64,000 nt of DNA from Candidatus Electrothrix communis. Its GTDB lineage: Bacteria > Desulfobacterota > Desulfobulbia > Desulfobulbales > Desulfobulbaceae. The notes beneath the pieces are model-generated. The model was not told the origin of the DNA, made no database searches, and was given only the letters and a program-made list of their open reading frames with translations. Positions 16,425-25,754 of the stretch are shown here, one piece after another. The first letter of the stretch is position 1, and every line of letters starts with the position of its first letter. Made by a program: the position numbers and the translations under genes. The DNA lies in contig CP130629.1 in the NCBI GenBank assembly GCA_030644725.1, positions 248,001 to 312,000 of the forward strand. The letters are read 5' to 3'.

Positions 16425-18077
16425 TTACTGCTCTACATAAAAAGCAGCCCGCAATAACTCCTTGGTGTAGGGCTGTTGAGGTTTGCTGAAAATACGGTCG
16501 GCCATGCCCTGCTCAACGATTTTTCCGTTTCGCATAACAACCAGCTCATCGGCTAACGAGCGAAGCACCCGCAGGTCATGGGTGATAAAGATATAGGTCA
16601 TGCCGTAGCGCTTCTGTAATCGTTTGAGCAGATCAATAACCTGGGCCTGGATTGTGGTATCCAGGGCAGAGGTGGGTTCATCAAGGATCAGCAGCTCCGG
16701 CTTGAGAATAATTGCCCGGGCAATGGCGATACGCTGGCGTTGACCACCGGAAAATTCATGGGGAAAACGATTCGCCATCTCCGGATCAAGTTCCACTTCC
16801 TCAAGGGCCTGCCGGACAAGCAGGCTGCGTTCCGCCTTGCTATGCCCTGAATCATGGACCCTCAGCCCTTCGGCAATAATCTGCTCAACTGTCATCCGGG
16901 GTGAGAGCGAAGAAAACGGATCCTGGAAAACAATCTGCATTCGTTTGCGTAGCGGTCGCATCTGGCGATTGCTCAGTTCAGAGAGCCGCACCCCCTCCTC
17001 TTTTCCTTTCTCTGTAAAATACTGGACTGACCCCTTAAAGGCTTGAAGCTTGAGCAGGCAAAAGGCCAAGGTGCTCTTGCCAGATCCTGATTCTCCGATA
17101 ATCCCTAAGGTTGTTCCCTGCCGGACTGTCAGGTCAATATTATCCACCGCCCTGACCACGGTCTTTTTTCGTTTGAATTTCCTTTCCTTGAAAAAGCCTT
17201 CCCATGACCTGCTGACCACGAACTCGCATTTGATATCTTTGAGGGTGACAAGTGGTCTCCCCGGAGGAGCGGGTTGATGATGGAAGCGGGGAATGGCGTT
17301 GAGAAGTTTGCGGGTGTAGTCCTGCTGGGGATCTTTGAACAAGGCCTCTGTGCTGTTCTGTTCCACGATCCGTCCTTCATGCATGATGGACACGGTATCT
17401 GCTGTTTTACGTACCAGCGGGAGATCGTGGGTGATCAGCAGGACAGCCATGTTGAATTCTTTTTGCAGATCCTTGATCAGCTCAAGGATCTGGGCCTGAA
17501 TGGTCACGTCCAAGGCTGTCGTCGGCTCGTCAGCGATGAGCAGGGCAGGGCGACAGGCCAGGGCCATAGCGATCATCACTCGCTGACGTTGTCCCCCGGA
17601 TAACTGATGGGAATAGGATTGCAGCCGCTGCTCCGGATCAGGGATTCCGGTTCGTTTGAGCAGATTTATGGCTTCCTGCTCCGCCTCTTCTTTTGTCAGC
17701 TGACGGTGGCGTATCAGGGGCTCGGTGAGCTGCTTGCCAATGGTGTAGACCGGGTTGAGCGAGGTCATCGGCTCCTGAAAAATCATGGCGATATTATTGC
17801 CCCGTACAGCTTGAATATCTTTCCTGCTCAGTTGGAGCAAATCCTGTCCGTTGAACAGGATTCGGCCTTCCGTATGCACTGTGCTCACATCCTCAAGCAA
17901 GCGCAAAACAGACATGGCGGTCACGGATTTCCCGGAACCGGATTCCCCGACCAGGGCATGGGTTTTTCCTTGCTCAATATGCAGGTTTATATCGTGCAGG
18001 ATCCGGCTGTCGCCGCCGATCTCCTGGTCAGAACAGAAGGTCAGCGAGAAATTATCAAGGGTAAGTAAGGTATCCAT
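16425..18077 (-). CDS. Double ABC ATPase of peptide/nickel transporter type (YejF/DppD-DppF-like fusion)
   Basis: 550 residues with two complete ABC domains. First: Walker A GESGSGKSVTAM, LSGGQRQRVMIAMAL, Walker B LLIADEPTTALD. Second: GESGSGKSTLAF, FSGGQRQRIAIARAI, LLILDEPTSALD. This is the layout of YejF and of fused oligopeptide/dipeptide import ATPases. It would energise import of peptides or similar solutes at the inner membrane. No permease or binding protein is next to it, so the partner genes are elsewhere. ATG 18077 (MDTLLTLDNFSL) is preferred over an upstream in-frame start because ABC homology begins there. Confidence 0.88.
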   Translation of the reverse strand: MDTLLTLDNFSLTFCSDQEIGGDSRILHDINLHIEQGKTHALVGESGSGKSVTAMSVLRLLEDVSTVHTEGRILFNGQDLLQLSRKDIQAVRGNNIAMIFQEPMTSLNPVYTIGKQLTEPLIRHRQLTKEEAEQEAINLLKRTGIPDPEQRLQSYSHQLSGGQRQRVMIAMALACRPALLIADEPTTALDVTIQAQILELIKDLQKEFNMAVLLITHDLPLVRKTADTVSIMHEGRIVEQNSTEALFKDPQQDYTRKLLNAIPRFHHQPAPPGRPLVTLKDIKCEFVVSRSWEGFFKERKFKRKKTVVRAVDNIDLTVRQGTTLGIIGESGSGKSTLAFCLLKLQAFKGSVQYFTEKGKEEGVRLSELSNRQMRPLRKRMQIVFQDPFSSLSPRMTVEQIIAEGLRVHDSGHSKAERSLLVRQALEEVELDPEMANRFPHEFSGGQRQRIAIARAIILKPELLILDEPTSALDTTIQAQVIDLLKRLQKRYGMTYIFITHDLRVLRSLADELVVMRNGKIVEQGMADRIFSKPQQPYTKELLRAAFYVEQ

Positions 18078-18483
18078 GACAGAAATGTACCGTATGAAAA
18101 CGGGCAGAGCAAGGCTAATCAAGGCCAATAGCCGAGTAGGGCTTGATTTTTTTTGCCGGAGAGGAGGAAAGGGAACTGTCTTTCTAGCGAGTAAAAAATA
18201 TTCGAAGTATCTCTTCTGGAGGATAGAAAGGGTGCAACTGTGACATGCTCAGGTGAATCGCTCTTTGTTGGTAAAAAGTATTATTTTCGTTGTGCTACGG
18301 CGAGGTATACCCGGTAATCGTACCAACCGTGAAAATGGCATGAATTAAGCATGGCAAAAGTCACATATTCAGGTATGATTATTTTTTTCTCTTCCGAAAA
18401 AAAGGAAGAAGAAAAAGAGCATGAGGTTCGGGGAAAATTTCAGCAGATCGCGCCGGTTCTACACGGGAACAGGAGGGAGAATT
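18078..18483. other. Non-coding gap
   Basis: About 400 bases between the divergent ABC ATPase and the two-CW gene. No frame, hairpin terminator or tRNA is evident. A stretch at 18336-18351 (TGGCATGAATTAAGCA) has GG and GC at sigma-54 spacing but lacks the TT before GC, so it is not called as a promoter. Confidence 0.4.
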
Positions 18484-18723
18484 ATGAATTGTTGGGAATA
18501 TAAGCAATGCGGGCGAGAGAAAGATGGGGTGCATGCAGGGGAAAAAGGTGTTTGTCCGGTATATCCTGATCATGGCAAGGGATGTGCTCGGGTTGCAGGT
18601 ACCTTATGCGGGGGTAAGGTACAGGGGGAGTTTGTTCTGAAGCTTCTTTCCTGTATAAAATGTGATTTTTATCAAAGCGAGAATTACGACAAGTCCTACG
18701 GAGCGGTCAGAGATATCGCTTGA
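18484..18723 (+). CDS. Two-CW domain-containing small Cys protein
   Basis: 79 residues from ATG 18484, with GGAGGGAGAATT upstream. It starts MNCWEYKQCGREKDG and has CPVYPDHGKGCARVAGTLCGG and LLSCIKCDFYQSE, giving eight Cys in the pattern of the two-CW family found in many Desulfobacterota. The Cys pairs probably bind iron or zinc. Its stop overlaps the region before tilS, so the two may be co-transcribed. The biochemical role is unknown. Confidence 0.75.
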   Translation: MNCWEYKQCGREKDGVHAGEKGVCPVYPDHGKGCARVAGTLCGGKVQGEFVLKLLSCIKCDFYQSENYDKSYGAVRDIA

Positions 18724-18737
18724 TTCGACGGATCTTC

Positions 18738-19811
18738 ATGGGAAAAACAAAGCCATTGGCCCGTCTTTTTTTTCGGGAACTTACTGAATCCTGTCAGGTT
18801 GGGCAGGGGAGTAGCATTATTATTGCGGTTTCCGGTGGCTCGGATTCTATGGCCCTGCTCTATCTCTTGGCAGATGCTCGGAAGCGGCTGGAGCTTGATC
18901 TGACAGCGGTCTGGATGGATCACTGCCTGCGTCCAGAAGAAACCCCGATAGAGGAAAGGACAGTGCTTGCTGCGGCGAAGCGACTGGAGGTCGTTTGCGT
19001 CAGGCACCGGGTGGATGCGGCTTCCTCTGCGAGTGAGCAAGGGATTTCCCTTGAGCATGCTGCCCGTGATCTGCGCTATGCTGCCCTTCGGGCTACCGCT
19101 CGCGAGGTCGGGGCCGAATACATTGCTGTGGCCCATACGGCTGATGATCAGGCGGAAGAAATCCTGTTGCGCCTCTTGCGGGGGAGCGGTCGGGAAGGGG
19201 TGTCCGGGATGCGGATGCAGAGCAGAGACCTGATCCGGCCCTTGCTTAATATCGATAAAAAGGATTTGCTGGCTTGGCTGACAGAGCAAGAAATCGTCTC
19301 CTGCTTTGACTCCTCCAATGATGATATGCGCTTTCTTCGCAACCGGGTTCGCCATCAGCTGCTGCCCTTTCTGGAAGAGCATTTTGAGCAGGGGATCAAG
19401 AAGTCCCTGCGCAAGACCGCAGATAGTTTGGCGGTAGATGAAGACTTGCTGGCCGCATTAACCGCAGAGGCCGAGCAGAAAACAATCAACGTATTATCTC
19501 CCCCAGAGGAGGCGAGTGAGCCTCAGGAGTCCCCGAAAATACAGCTTCTCCGGGCTCCGTTTTGTGCCCTCCATCCTGCCTTGCAGCGCCGGGTGGTGGA
19601 GCGCCTGCTCTGGAGGATAGGAGGGCGAGCTGGCTATGATCATATTCTCCTGGTGATTAAGGCGGCGGAGGGCGGCAGGACAAACAGCGAGCTGCACCTT
19701 GGGCGGGGTTTGCGGGTTGGTGTTTTTCGTGATCGCTTGGAATTTTCTTATCCGATGGGGCAGAAGGCTTGGCGGGGGCGGTTGTTTGGGCTGGCGGGTG
19801 AAGCTGGGTGA
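18738..19811 (+). CDS. tilS: tRNA(Ile)-lysidine synthase
   Basis: 357 residues. TilS attaches lysine to C34 of tRNA-Ile2 so that the CAU anticodon reads AUA. The PP-loop ATP site is IIIAVSGGSDSMALL; AVWMDHCLRPEE, AVAHTADDQAEEILLRLLRG and DSSNDDMRFLRNRVRHQLLP are diagnostic. The C-terminal region (~250-357) is the shorter TilS_C-type half. ATG 18738 is chosen; a TTG at 18720 overlapping the two-CW stop is also possible. Confidence 0.88.
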   Translation: MGKTKPLARLFFRELTESCQVGQGSSIIIAVSGGSDSMALLYLLADARKRLELDLTAVWMDHCLRPEETPIEERTVLAAAKRLEVVCVRHRVDAASSASEQGISLEHAARDLRYAALRATAREVGAEYIAVAHTADDQAEEILLRLLRGSGREGVSGMRMQSRDLIRPLLNIDKKDLLAWLTEQEIVSCFDSSNDDMRFLRNRVRHQLLPFLEEHFEQGIKKSLRKTADSLAVDEDLLAALTAEAEQKTINVLSPPEEASEPQESPKIQLLRAPFCALHPALQRRVVERLLWRIGGRAGYDHILLVIKAAEGGRTNSELHLGRGLRVGVFRDRLEFSYPMGQKAWRGRLFGLAGEAG

Positions 19812-19830
19812 GCTACCGTTTTGATGTCGT

Positions 19831-20018
19831 TCATTCAAACCCCAAACAATCTTCCTGATACAGCCGACCGATCAGGCCCAAGGCCTCGTCTCCAAAACGC
19901 TCTTGGATCTCTGCCAAGGTGTTCTTTCCCGGCATCTACGGCTTGGCGGATATTGGGGCAGGTCTCCGCAAAGGTCTCTTCGTGTTGCATGTGCGCAACA
20001 GCTTTTTTTGTTTGAATT
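19831..20018 (-). pseudogene. Frameshifted remnant of a PqqD-like/radical SAM C-terminus
   Basis: Directly downstream of the radical SAM gene, minus-strand frames give AVAHMQHEETFAETCPNIRQ then, after a one-base shift near 19930 (GGGAAAG), NTLAEIQERFGDEALGLIGR-LYQEDCLGFE and TGA at 19831. The second part matches the last 30 residues of the neighbouring radical SAM protein (TLQQIYDEFGQDALDFVGK-LYHQGFLELS). So a second copy of this PqqD-like tail exists here in broken form. It may be a decayed duplicate gene, or a real short gene with a base error; a start codon with a ribosome binding site is not evident. Confidence 0.5.
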
Positions 20019-21230
20019 TCAAGAAAGTTCCAAAAAGCCCTGATGGTATAATTTGCCTACAAAATCTAGAGCATCTTGTCCAAATTCGTCGTAAATCTGC
20101 TGCAATGTTGTAGAGCCATCGAGTTCGTGTAAAATTGATTTGGCCTGAATAGTTACAGGTATAATATTATGGCCTCGAATCAGAGCATATCCAAAAGACT
20201 CCTGTTGAACTTTACAAACAAGATATGGTGAGTCTTTATTGTATAATTTTAATTTTATAGGTAATTGTGAGCGTTTTTCTTGAATTGGCAACTGAACAAG
20301 AGGGTCTCTATCCCGAATTTCAATCAACGCTCGACAACCTCCACGACACGTATCAACCTCATCACAGTTGTTACATTGCTCCGCTATCAATGCTCGCCAG
20401 TTACTCATAACCTCACCGGACCACAACTCCTCAATTGGAATTTCAAGGACATTGCCTGCAATTGTGGGAGAATGATTACATGGCCGCATATTCCCCCAAG
20501 GATCAATTGTGCAGTAAGCCACGCCCGCCCAGCAGCCAGTCGAAGAGGATGGCAAAAAACATTGTGGGATACAAGAGCCATATCTAACATTGCTAGCGGC
20601 CTGCATCATTGATTCGATATCAAAGACTGCTTTGCGTAGTTGTTTTTCATCCGGTTCTATATCGGGCATAACCGGACCGAGGTACCGATTAAATACCGCC
20701 CGTCTTGCACCCAATTCTTGGGAAAGGTTGGCGACTTCATTTAATCGGTCCCAATTATAACGAGTTATAACTGTGCTGGTATGAACCGCAAGTCCTGCAC
20801 TTGTTGCCCGCTGAATATTCTTACATGTCTCTGTAAAGGAATGGGAGGTACGGGTAAAACCTTCGTGCGTCTTGGCATTGTGACCATGCAATGAGATTAG
20901 TAATCCCTGGCATTGAGAAACTGATCTGAGCAGATCGATTACGGCTTGCGGTTTGTACCAACGAGCATTAGTGAAGAGAGTAAACGGAATACCTCGCTCT
21001 TCAATGGCAGAAATGATTTCTTTGAACTCAGGGTGCAGGGTTGGTTCGCCCCCGGTCAGCTTGAGTACTTCGGCGTGCGGTGCGATGGTTTCTATGATTT
21101 TTTGCCAGTCCGATGCAGGAAGTGGGGTAGGAGCGCGTTCAAAAACATTACTGCAAACCGGACATTGGTTGTTGCAGGCGGAGGTAAGTTCTAGGGAAAA
21201 ATAAATAGGTGCAGAAAGAGGTAGTAGCAT
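20019..21230 (-). CDS. Radical SAM/SPASM protein with C-terminal PqqD-like domain
   Basis: 403 residues. The radical SAM cluster motif CNNQCPVC has Cys19, Cys23 and Cys26; LKLTGGEPTLHPEF follows. The SPASM region (residues ~218-300) has many Cys, including CNNCDEVDTCRGGC, for auxiliary Fe-S clusters. Residues ~335-403 look like a PqqD/RRE-type peptide-recognition domain (IIPVTIQAKSILHELDGSTT). This architecture is typical of RiPP-modifying enzymes (PqqE-like) that cross-link or epimerise short precursor peptides, and of some protein-modifying maturases. It is the last gene of a long minus-strand operon with two NTPases. A possible short peptide gene lies just upstream (21247-21372). Confidence 0.85.
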   Translation of the reverse strand: MLLPLSAPIYFSLELTSACNNQCPVCSNVFERAPTPLPASDWQKIIETIAPHAEVLKLTGGEPTLHPEFKEIISAIEERGIPFTLFTNARWYKPQAVIDLLRSVSQCQGLLISLHGHNAKTHEGFTRTSHSFTETCKNIQRATSAGLAVHTSTVITRYNWDRLNEVANLSQELGARRAVFNRYLGPVMPDIEPDEKQLRKAVFDIESMMQAASNVRYGSCIPQCFLPSSSTGCWAGVAYCTIDPWGNMRPCNHSPTIAGNVLEIPIEELWSGEVMSNWRALIAEQCNNCDEVDTCRGGCRALIEIRDRDPLVQLPIQEKRSQLPIKLKLYNKDSPYLVCKVQQESFGYALIRGHNIIPVTIQAKSILHELDGSTTLQQIYDEFGQDALDFVGKLYHQGFLELS

Positions 21231-21246
21231 AATGTGCTGTCAGCAA

Positions 21247-21372
21247 CTATTGATGATCTCGCAAAAAGGCATAAATCGCCAACGGAAACTCAGCAGTTTC
21301 GAGGCATTTTTTAAAAATTTGACTTGTTACGAAACCACCAATATTATAATTATTCGAGTTCTGGCAGTTCAA
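21247..21372 (-). CDS. Possible short peptide (candidate radical SAM substrate)
   Basis: A 41-codon frame from TTG 21372 to TAG 21247 between the second NTPase gene and the radical SAM gene. It ends 16 bases before the radical SAM start and reads NYNIGGFVTSQIFKKCLETA then EFPLAIYAFLRDHQ. Its first residues overlap the end of the NTPase gene in another frame. The spacing and composition (two Cys, aromatic residues) would fit a precursor peptide, but there is no ATG and no obvious ribosome binding site, so this is a weak call. Confidence 0.25.
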   Translation of the reverse strand: MNCQNSNNYNIGGFVTSQIFKKCLETAEFPLAIYAFLRDHQ

Positions 21373-23326
21373 CAGTCTGTCCTGTAATTTCCTCAAGCTT
21401 TTGTTTCAGAGACTGGCTCAGCTCCTTGATCTCTATTTCTTCATCCTCTCTTCCCTGTTTCGCCTCGATTCTTACTCTGGCTGAAGCATTTGGTTTGGCT
21501 TCCTCTTCACGGTAATCATTCCAAGTGCGTTTGCGTTGACTCAATACGTTAACAATAGTATTGATGTCATCGATCTTTGTTTTTTGAGCCAGCAAATCCA
21601 TTTGCTGCAAGATGCTTTTTAGCTCATCTGGTTGTTCAATTGGTAATACTGTAGATTGCTGCGATTCAGTCGTATCTGCTTCTTTCTTTGTTCGGTGTTG
21701 CGCCCGATAGTTAAATACGTCACGAGTAATTTCAACAAGTAAAGCAGCAGCTCCTGTAATTGCTGTGATAAGACTTGGGTCTACTGACATCTCTAGGTCT
21801 CCTTTTGGTAGTGTAATTGTTTTATATGAACTAAAGGCAAGATCAAGTAATATTTTTATTGGTACATCGTGGTCTTTCAGACTTGTACGTATTTCTTCAT
21901 CTGAACTCATTTCTTTCTCAAACCATTTCCTATAGTTTGGATCATTTTCGTCTTCGCCTAAAACTTGAATAAGCGTATCGCTATACCTTTTCAGATGTCC
22001 GGCAAATTGTATGGTTGTCATAGTAGGAAGTTGTTGGCCACAGTGGTAAATACCCTCCAGTACAAGGATTTGCAACAATTCAGATATATCAATCGAGCTA
22101 AAAGAGTGCCGTGAAACCAATCCACTCGTTATCCACTCATCATATATTTCCTGAGCCATTCTGTTTAGGCCGCGATAATTTTCAGAATCAGTTATTCTCA
22201 TCTGTGCAACTAAGAGAAGCCTTACAATTTTATCTGAGTAAAACAGGTGATTTTTCGGTTTTGAAACAAACCCCATATTAAGCACATCGCTCAGAATCAT
22301 ACGTGCATCTCTATTTGCTGGAAGCTTCTCTTTTTTCTGTAAAATTTTTATTGTACTACCTGAAAAAAATCTAAAAACACTGAGAACTTCAAGAGAATTT
22401 TTTGTTACTTCATCAAGAGAGGTCATTATTTCTTCAAGTTCCGGGGCAACATATTTTTTGAACAGCTCTTGTTCTCTTGCTGGGGAAAATACCACCCCCC
22501 AGTCTTTAGCAACTAATGCGGTGAGGAGATTCAATATACTTTTCGGGTGCCCCCCACTTAAACGCATTATGTATTTGGTCCAGAAGAGAAAAGCATCTTC
22601 TGAAATCTTTCGGTTCTGTTTCTTTGGTGGGTATTTTTTTATAGTATCTTCTATTGCCTGCCGGATAACATCCAAACTGAAAGGGGGCAATGTGATACAA
22701 TGACGGCTTAGTAAATTTGGAAACTTATCCCCATTGTCATTTTTATGTGTATATCGTCCAGTAAAAATTGCTCTAATTTCTGCCCCTGCTAAGCCTGCAC
22801 CCCATACTGAAAGTGACTCAAGAAGCCAATCTAAGGCATCAGATTCTGACCCTTCTACCGCATCAAGCAAAAGAAGTATCTTTCCCGCACTGGCAAGCAT
22901 ACTCTCCAGCTCAGCATCAGCTTCTTTAAATTTAGCTTTTATCTGCGCAGCACCAACTTGTTCAGCAATTAGGTTTCTTACATCTGCCGCATTTTCGCAT
23001 GCGGCTAAATCAACATAAGCACATTTCCATCCATCCCCTTCAAATTTTTCTCTAATTATTTTTAATAAAGCTGTTTTTCCGTACCCAGCTGGTGCAACTA
23101 TCACCTGCATATCAGGTCTAGGATTATTAATTTGCTCAAGCTCTCTTTTGCGGTTGATAAAATTTAAATTAATCAATGGTCCTTCATCGGGAGGAAGAGA
23201 AGGGGCACTGCAAGCGCAATCACCTAAGTCATCAATCAAGTTCACCCTCTTTTGGGAAGCTTTTTTCTGGCGAGACAACTGTACTGATATATTGTTTCGT
23301 TGCGTAGAATGGATATATTTGTTCAT
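21350..23326 (-). CDS. P-loop NTPase of STAND/AAA type with charged C-terminal tail
   Basis: 658 residues. A ~60-residue N-terminal tail (DDLGDCACSAPSLPPDEG) precedes the NTPase domain: FINRKRELEQI entry, Walker A VAPAGYGKTALL, Walker B KILLLLDAVEG, sensor-like AIFTGRYTHK. The middle is helical. Near residue 530 the segment DPSLITAITGAAALLVEITR is hydrophobic, followed by a highly charged coiled-coil-like C-terminus (REDEEIEIKELSQSLKQKLE). The start overlaps the stop of the TPR gene by 4 bp (ATGA), so the two NTPases are translationally coupled and probably work together. Such proteins often act in signalling or defence; no effector domain is recognised. Confidence 0.7.
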   Translation of the reverse strand: MNKYIHSTQRNNISVQLSRQKKASQKRVNLIDDLGDCACSAPSLPPDEGPLINLNFINRKRELEQINNPRPDMQVIVAPAGYGKTALLKIIREKFEGDGWKCAYVDLAACENAADVRNLIAEQVGAAQIKAKFKEADAELESMLASAGKILLLLDAVEGSESDALDWLLESLSVWGAGLAGAEIRAIFTGRYTHKNDNGDKFPNLLSRHCITLPPFSLDVIRQAIEDTIKKYPPKKQNRKISEDAFLFWTKYIMRLSGGHPKSILNLLTALVAKDWGVVFSPAREQELFKKYVAPELEEIMTSLDEVTKNSLEVLSVFRFFSGSTIKILQKKEKLPANRDARMILSDVLNMGFVSKPKNHLFYSDKIVRLLLVAQMRITDSENYRGLNRMAQEIYDEWITSGLVSRHSFSSIDISELLQILVLEGIYHCGQQLPTMTTIQFAGHLKRYSDTLIQVLGEDENDPNYRKWFEKEMSSDEEIRTSLKDHDVPIKILLDLAFSSYKTITLPKGDLEMSVDPSLITAITGAAALLVEITRDVFNYRAQHRTKKEADTTESQQSTVLPIEQPDELKSILQQMDLLAQKTKIDDINTIVNVLSQRKRTWNDYREEEAKPNASARVRIEAKQGREDEEIEIKELSQSLKQKLEEITGQTVELPELE

Positions 23327-25352
23327 TGTACTTTCTCATCTTGATGTTCGGTCAAGAAAGGGTAGTCTTGGCCTAAATCTCGTATACGCGTTATGAACCC
23401 AGGGTACAAATTTGCCAATCGTTTATCTCCAACTTGTTCTTTATCCCATTGTCGAACGAGGTATTCTGATTTCTCCAAAGCTAATTTGTGGGATGGCAAG
23501 CTCAATAACATGTCGCTAACCCAATCTATCATTTCACGATAGATGAGATCCCTTTTAGCTGGGCTTTCAGCAAGTTGACCAGGGTCATGTCGTAAAATGA
23601 AGATGCAGGCATTCCTTGCCGCCTTAAATGCTCGGCCATAGTCACCGCGTTGAAACATTACATCAGCTACAGTACGTTGCGCACGGGCAAAACGACTATA
23701 CGCCTCTATTTTCAAGGCCAACTCACTAGCTTTTTCGGCATATTTTAACGCTTGATCCCATTCTTCAGAAAGACTATGGCTAATTCCAATATCTTGATAA
23801 TTATCTACCTGGCCATATTGGTTACCAATCTGTTGCGCTAATTCTACGCTTTCATTAAAATACTCTATCGCGTCATCCAATAGTTGTTGTTGGCGAAATA
23901 ATGTCCCTCTCTCATTTAACGCACCTGAAAGACTTGCTTGATCACCAATTTGCCGAAAGGTGATAATCGCTTTATCCAGCATCTCTTGCGCCTGACGATA
24001 TTCGTTTTGCACCACATTGTCGAATGGTTCCCCAGCATGCGTTACCTTATACCAACCCCATTGACGCATTAACCGGCCATAGGAAACCAATGCTAGCGCC
24101 TGCCCCCGTTCATTTTCAGCATTTTCAAAGGCCCTTAATGCTTTTTCAAAGTAATTAACAGCTTCATCCACTCTGAGTTGTTCAAGAAATATCATCCCTA
24201 ATACGTTATAGCTCAGTCCCAACTCGTAGGGAATATCCAAATTCTCTCTAATCTTAAGTGCTGTTGTACATGCTGAAAGGGCTTCGTCATCTCTCCCGAG
24301 ACGATGATATACAAACCCTAGGTTATTCTTAGTACGGGCTATTTGAGGGTATGCGTTACCTGCGTGAGTAAAGTGTTTGAGTGCTTTGTTGTAATAGTTA
24401 ATTGTCGGGTGAAATTTATATTGACTACGATATGCATAGCCCAAATTATTGCATAATTCGCCAAAATTTTTCTCTAGTAATTTTCGCTTCGGGTTATCAA
24501 AGGATATTTTTTCAAGTTGTTCGTTGAACCATTGTTCACCCTGCCTCCCAACCTCAATAGCTTTATCTAGTTGCCCACTGTTTGTGTATAACACTATTAA
24601 ATGAAGCTGCACCAAGGCGAGCAAATCAGGGTCAATGGTTGAATCGTTTAACAACGCTGTTAATTTCAGAATAGCATCTTGATAATGTTCCCGTTGATGG
24701 AGCACTTCAGCTTGACGAAATTCAAATTCATGCCGCATTTCAGGGTGAAGCCGCTCCTCGACTCGACGGATTTCTGTGTTGATTGCCTCCATAAAATCCG
24801 TATCTCGCGCATCTGTTGCCTGCCCAAAAAGCTCACGGGAATACTTAAAGGCATTTATTAAGTCAATATCCAGCCAGTAAAAAAGACGTTCCTGACCTAA
24901 ATATTGTTTTTCGATAGAGTCATGTTCACCATCAATTTTCTCAGCGTAATAATTGACTATTTTTTTATTCCAACTAAAGCGATACATACCTTGTGGATCA
25001 AAGGAAGACCATACGTATCTATTAACCAAATCACGCATCTCGTCATGTAGTAAGCAGCTTCCAACTTCACCATTAAGAGGAGGGCGATATTTCACAAAAG
25101 AAAAACGAGAAAGCTTTTTCGTTAGATCACCTGCTTCCTGTGTCGAGATTTCATCCAGAATATAAGCTAAGATTTGCTCATCAAATCGACGATAAAGATG
25201 TGCCATAGCTAAGATAGCATGGTCTTCTGGAAGACATAGTTGCAGGATGCGCTCTACCATAGCCTGTTTAAACTGATCAGCTTCATAGGAAATTAACTCA
25301 TGAGGCATATTTCCATATTTGATCCAATCTGCTGCTAACGCAACTAAAATAG
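23323..25352 (-). pseudogene. C-terminal part (TPR region) of an NTPase-TPR gene interrupted by an IS element
   Basis: About 675 codons that continue the gene starting at 27407. After removal of the inserted element and one ATAG target copy, the frame reads AELSQGCPILVALAADWIKY and the whole gene is 912 codons. This part holds a winged-helix-like region (LCLPEDHAILAMAHLYRRFD, SCLLHDEMRDLVNRYVW) and then 9-10 TPR-like helical pairs (LCNNLGYAYRSQYKFHPTIN, ARTKNNLGFVYHRLGRDDEA, SYNVLGMIFLEQLRVDEAVN). This is the STAND layout: NTPase, winged helix and TPR sensor. In its present state the gene cannot give one polypeptide. Confidence 0.8.
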
Positions 25353-25475
25353 TATAATGGACCCATCTTTTAGGACAGCTATTTAAGGTAGATTTTTTTC
25401 TAAAAAGGGTGAATGTATTTTGATCGCTCGGCAACGAGTTTAAAATCCATACAGCCACTACCGGAGAGCATAAGC

Positions 25476-25754
25476 ATGTCACAAAAAAGAAGAGTCCACT
25501 CAGCTGCCTTCAAAGGAAAAGTTGCACTCGAAGCATTGAAAGAGTTGAAGCCAATTAATGCGTTGGCGTCCCAGTATGAGATTCAACCAAACCAGATAAG
25601 CCTCTGGAAAAAGCAGCTAAAAGAAGGGGTTCCCGAAATATTCAGTAGAAAACGTAGTAAGGCAAAAGAGGACTCCCGTAAGGTTGAAAATCGTTTATAT
25701 GAAGAGGTCGGGCGCCTGAAAATGGAGTTGGACTGGCTTAAAAAAAAAGTCTGA
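25476..25754 (+). CDS. IS3-family transposase OrfA
   Basis: 92 residues from ATG 25476 (GGAGA upstream). Helix-turn-helix region KPINALASQYEIQPNQISLW binds the element ends; a leucine-zipper-like helix (ENRLYEEVGRLKMELDWLKK) follows, as in IS3-family OrfA. It ends at a run of nine A (LKKKV-stop), the usual site of frame change to OrfB. Confidence 0.9.
   Translation: MSQKRRVHSAAFKGKVALEALKELKPINALASQYEIQPNQISLWKKQLKEGVPEIFSRKRSKAKEDSRKVENRLYEEVGRLKMELDWLKKKV

Noticed and set aside
18336-18351. Sigma-54 promoter before the two-CW gene
   Set aside because: GG/GC spacing fits but the conserved TT before GC is replaced by AA, and it is too far (about 130 bases) from the start to decide.
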